Source of the DNA: Puia sp963703355
Lineage (GTDB): Bacteria; Bacteroidota; Bacteroidia; Chitinophagales; Chitinophagaceae
DNA: 64,000 nt
Assembly: GCA_963703355.1 (NCBI GenBank)
Contig: OY969813.1
Location: 3,658,001-3,722,000 of the forward strand
Direction of reading: 5' to 3'
Of the stretch, positions 60,858 to 64,000 are shown one piece after another. A program made the translations under genes and the position numbers. The notes below the pieces were generated by a model, which saw only the letters and a list, made by a program, of their open reading frames with translations, made no database searches and was not told the DNA's origin. Within the stretch, counting starts at the first letter, position 1. Each line of letters starts with the position of its first letter.

Positions 60858-61640
60858 ATGGAAATGGAAAATCTTTCGAAAGCTTTTTTGCGACTGGTAC
60901 ATATCATGGACGAGCTCAGGGAACAATGTCCGTGGGACAAGAAACAAACAATTCATACCTTAAGAAGTCTGACAATCGAAGAGCTGTATGAACTCACGGA
61001 TGCGATCATTGGGGAAGACTGGCAGGGCATCAAAGAGGAACTAGGCGATCTTTTCCTGCACCTGCTTTTTTACGCAAGGATTGCCAGGGAACAGAATCGG
61101 TTCAATCTGGAAGAAGTGCTCCATGGTATCAGTGAAAAGCTCATTTCAAGGCATCCGCATATTTATGGTGATGTGAAAGTGAACTCAGAAGAAGACGTAA
61201 AACAGAATTGGGAAAAACTTAAGCTGAAGGAAGGCAAAAAATCTGTTTTAAGTGGTGTGCCCTCTTCGTTGCCGGCGATTGTTAAAGCGATCCGTCTACA
61301 GGAAAAATCAAAACAGGTAGGATTTGAGTGGAGCAATAAGGATGAAGTTTGGGATAAAGTAGAAGAAGAAAAGAAAGAACTGGAGGAAGCAGTTCTTTCC
61401 GGGAATTCTGAGCATATCGAGGAAGAATTTGGCGATCTGATGTTTTCAATGATCAATTATGCACGATTTTTGCGTATAGATGCTGAAACAGCACTGGAAA
61501 GAACCAACCGGAAGTTCATTGGTCGATTTCAGAAGATGGAGGAAGCCGTCGGTTTATCCGGCAAACAAATGACCGATCTTTCTCTTGCAGAACTGGACGC
61601 TGTCTGGAATACGGTTAAAAAGCAAAAAACGACCGATTGA
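60858..61640 (+). CDS. mazG: Nucleoside triphosphate pyrophosphohydrolase MazG
   Basis: The 260-residue protein has two MazG domains. The first has the metal-binding EELYELTDAI and WQGIKEELGDLFLHLLFYARIA (ExxE12-28ExxD pattern), with the opening CPWDKKQTIHTLRSLTIEE. The second (about 150-240) has KVEEEKKELEEAVLSGN and IEEEFGDLMFSMINYARF. MazG hydrolyses noncanonical or stress nucleotides to the monophosphate. It is full length for the family. Its stop overlaps the TTG start of the following sensor gene. Confidence 0.95.
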   Translation: MEMENLSKAFLRLVHIMDELREQCPWDKKQTIHTLRSLTIEELYELTDAIIGEDWQGIKEELGDLFLHLLFYARIAREQNRFNLEEVLHGISEKLISRHPHIYGDVKVNSEEDVKQNWEKLKLKEGKKSVLSGVPSSLPAIVKAIRLQEKSKQVGFEWSNKDEVWDKVEEEKKELEEAVLSGNSEHIEEEFGDLMFSMINYARFLRIDAETALERTNRKFIGRFQKMEEAVGLSGKQMTDLSLAELDAVWNTVKKQKTTD

Positions 61641-64000
61641 TTTTATTTCTAAAAAACTTCTTTCTAAGGAACATCTACCTCATCCTTGCAGGGATCATTC
61701 TGTTCATTTCAGCGTTTGCGATCAATGCCTACCTCAGCAGCAACTCTACCACCAGGGTGCTGAGAAATTCTATTGAATCTTTTTTACAGGAAAGAGAAAA
61801 CGACTTTCAAAAGCTGATCCACAACGAACTGAAGATCCGGCGACTTTCCGACAAGAATTATTCGCTCGCCGAAGTCAACGACCTGATGGATAAGCAATAC
61901 GGGATCCTGATTTATGAAAGAAACCATCCCTTCAGCGAACACCTTACTTTCTGGAGCGACCAGTCGTCGGTACTTCCCGACAGTTTCCTGCTGAAACCGG
62001 ATGGTAATTACTTTACAACGTTGAGCAACGGGCAGTTTGAAGTGATCAAACATTCCTTTAATCATATGCTCCCCTATCCCTTAACGGTAGTGGCGCTTAT
62101 TCCAGTAAGATGGCAATATTTTATTTCAACCGATAATTTAAAACCGTCATTCGTCGGATTCTCTTCTGCAGAAAACCGGGTTCGTATTACTGAAAGCCCT
62201 TCGCCCTTTCCCGTCAAAAACAGAGAGGGACAAACGCTTTTTTATCTTGTAAAAACAGCTTCTTATCACGCGGCCAAATTTAGTATTCTGCTTTTATTGA
62301 TCGTGTTCTCCGGTGTGTTGTTACTCATGGTAGTGATTCACAATATGGCTCACGGAATCGCAGAAAAATACGGCCGCATTGCAGGCATCAGTTTCCTTGT
62401 GATAACACTTGTTTGTATCCGTATACTTACTTATTATTTTCCCGGCATTTTCCATTTCCGACAGTATGAACTCTTCGACCCAACCATCTATAGTTCCAAT
62501 TTTATACTCCGTTCGCTGGGTGATCTGCTGATCAATGCATTGTTATTTTGCTGGATCGTAATTTTTATCCAGCAGGAGCTCGGGGAATACAGATTTCCTC
62601 TTTATCGCGTGTTCTCCAAAAGAGCACTTGTAATTGTAGCCACGATGACCCTGCTGGTAGTAACAACATTTCTTTTTGCAGATGTAGTGCAGAGTCTTGT
62701 TGCAGATGCAAGAATATCCTTCAACGTCACCAATGCATTCAGCCTGACGATCTATAGCGTTATCAGTTTTATTATCCTGGCTGCTCTTGCACTGAGCTAT
62801 TTTATTTTCACACAGATTTTACTCCGGCTCGTAAGGGATTACCTGCAGGAGAACCTGCTTATCATTTTTATTGTAGTAGGTGTGATAGGGTTGACTGATC
62901 TCACATTCCACAGTGAGGTTAAAGTAGTTGAATTGGACATTTATGTGTTGTTGTGGCTGCTTTGTTATTTATGGCTGATGATCAGAAGTATTATCACGGG
63001 GCTTCGGTTCAGGTTGAATATTTCCGAGATCATGTTCTGGCTTTTTATTTTTTCTGGATCCATCGCTGTAATTATCATATTTGAGAACAAAAGAATTGAA
63101 ATAGATCAGCGAAAAAGTTTTGCAGATCGGCTTGCCGAACAAATTGATCCTTCCAGTGAAAAGCTCATCGGCATGTCGCTTATTTATTTTGAAAACGAAA
63201 TGCTGCAACACCAGTTCGACCGGTTCAGAAATCCGGTGGAAAATCGTTACCTGAAAGACAGCCTGATCAACAGTAATATTGGTGCTTATCTAACGAAATA
63301 CGATACTAAAATATATACTTACGATTCTTCAGAAAGACCGCTGTACAATCAGGAGCCCGTGTCTTTTGATACACTCAATACGATTTTTAAGTTGCAGGGC
63401 AAGCCAACAACGATCCCGAACCTGATGTATTACGAGAAAACATTCAAGGAATTCAGTTATGTCTATAAAAAACAGATTGTAAACAGTGCAGGTAAAACAG
63501 AAGGGTTCTTATTTGTGCAGGCGGAGCCAAGAAATTATAAAACAGAAGGATTCGCCCCTCAGCTTACCCAGCAACGTAAAGAATCTTTACCGGAATATTC
63601 ACCGATGTATTCGTATGCGATTTACAGCGAGAATGAACTGGCATCTTATGTTAACAATTATCCTTTTCCAACCGAATTAGACGACAGCCTCTTGCCAAAG
63701 AAAGACTTCGAACAAAGAAAAAATAACGGCTATGATGAACTTTGGCATATCGTGTCTGACGGAAAGATCATTGTGATTGTGAAAAAAGACAACTTTCTCA
63801 TTGAAGGCATTACGCTCTTTGCTTATCTGTTTAGCGCCTTTCTCATTCTGGTTGCACTTTTCTGGCTGAGCTCGGTGCTGATACAAACGCGTTTACACTG
63901 GTCACAGCTCAAACAATTTCTGGAACTGAATATCCGATCCCAGATTCAGACGACCATTATTTTCGTTAGTCTTTTTCTTTTTCTTGTTATTGGTGTGTCC
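61637..64000 (+). CDS. Large multi-pass membrane sensor protein, N-terminal 788 codons (probable histidine kinase)
   Basis: The frame runs from TTG 61637 (TTGA overlap with the mazG stop) off the right edge without a stop. A TAA lies seven codons upstream, and no ATG occurs before the first membrane helix (LILAGIILFISAFAINAYL). An extracytoplasmic region follows (about 30-210), then a bundle of about seven to eight helices (ILLLLIVFSGVLLLMVVIHN, GISFLVITLVCIRIL, LLINALLFCWIVIFI, ALVIVATMTLLVVTTFLFA, FIILAALALSYFIF, LLIIFIVVGVIGL, YVLLWLLCYLWLMI, FWLFIFSGSIAVIIIF). A second extracytoplasmic domain and a helix (LFAYLFSAFLILVALFWLS) come next. This resembles large Bacteroidota sensor kinases whose HAMP and kinase domains would lie beyond the window. 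Confidence 0.75.
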   Translation, partial: MILFLKNFFLRNIYLILAGIILFISAFAINAYLSSNSTTRVLRNSIESFLQERENDFQKLIHNELKIRRLSDKNYSLAEVNDLMDKQYGILIYERNHPFSEHLTFWSDQSSVLPDSFLLKPDGNYFTTLSNGQFEVIKHSFNHMLPYPLTVVALIPVRWQYFISTDNLKPSFVGFSSAENRVRITESPSPFPVKNREGQTLFYLVKTASYHAAKFSILLLLIVFSGVLLLMVVIHNMAHGIAEKYGRIAGISFLVITLVCIRILTYYFPGIFHFRQYELFDPTIYSSNFILRSLGDLLINALLFCWIVIFIQQELGEYRFPLYRVFSKRALVIVATMTLLVVTTFLFADVVQSLVADARISFNVTNAFSLTIYSVISFIILAALALSYFIFTQILLRLVRDYLQENLLIIFIVVGVIGLTDLTFHSEVKVVELDIYVLLWLLCYLWLMIRSIITGLRFRLNISEIMFWLFIFSGSIAVIIIFENKRIEIDQRKSFADRLAEQIDPSSEKLIGMSLIYFENEMLQHQFDRFRNPVENRYLKDSLINSNIGAYLTKYDTKIYTYDSSERPLYNQEPVSFDTLNTIFKLQGKPTTIPNLMYYEKTFKEFSYVYKKQIVNSAGKTEGFLFVQAEPRNYKTEGFAPQLTQQRKESLPEYSPMYSYAIYSENELASYVNNYPFPTELDDSLLPKKDFEQRKNNGYDELWHIVSDGKIIVIVKKDNFLIEGITLFAYLFSAFLILVALFWLSSVLIQTRLHWSQLKQFLELNIRSQIQTTIIFVSLFLFLVIGVS

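Overview
The window looks like a chromosomal segment from a Bacteroidota member close to Chitinophagaceae. The evidence is the mix of lineage-typical families (DUF6515, DUF3667, DUF4369-TlpA, HYC_CC_PP, FG-GAP/UnbV proteins, LytTR regulators paired with LytS-type kinases), many SPII lipoprotein signals, weak ribosome-binding sites and promoter elements of the form TAnnTTTG. No rRNA, tRNA or CRISPR array was seen.

Region 1-3.2 kb is AT-rich and island-like. It holds the C-terminal end of a tyrosine recombinase, two unknown proteins, an excisionase-like HTH protein, a probable frameshifted remnant with three consecutive stem-loops, and a stand-alone polyvalent-protein-type kinase. From 3.25 to 9 kb come an MHS-type transporter, queH and a compact prpB-prpC-prpD methylcitrate operon. 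From 9 to 27.5 kb lie envelope and hydrolytic genes (OmpA lipoprotein, barrel protein, M28, M81, DUF885, GH16-like, FG-GAP protein) and a minus-strand cluster of PIG-L deacetylase, short MetE-like enzyme and two paralogous membrane-anchored small proteins. Both small proteins appear to start at CTG.

From 27.5 to 37.3 kb there is a probable operon of a sugar transferase fused to a degenerate receiver-like domain with a LytS/LytTR two-component system, then an FAH-family hydrolase, an ECF sigma factor / small membrane protein / YihY cluster, and a PAS histidine kinase. From 37.4 to 49.8 kb come a GMC oxidoreductase with its subunit-3 partner, a putative metal module (HYC_CC_PP, HMA, barrel), two sugar or NAD oxidoreductases, a large FAD/Fe-S dehydrogenase, an SDR, an RRM protein and a serine hydrolase. 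An intact IS3-family element follows (49.8-51.1 kb). The right end carries an M13 peptidase, a complete TetR-TolC-EmrA-EmrB efflux operon, a YD-like secreted protein, a DUF3667 protein, mazG, and the first 788 codons of a large membrane sensor that runs off the window.

The most unusual feature is a dispersed set of intergenic arrays with a strict 7-bp period. Each unit has a five-base core plus two free positions: nnAACGC, AAAGCnn or ATAAnCC types. Several arrays occur as inverted pairs that could fold into long hairpins. They abut or contain stop codons (MFS transporter, queH, GMC oxidoreductase, FAD/Fe-S enzyme), one abuts a start codon, and the IS3 element has inserted into the loop of one inverted pair with a GGG target duplication. 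They resemble in principle the heptameric STRR repeats described in cyanobacteria, but here they are tied to gene ends.
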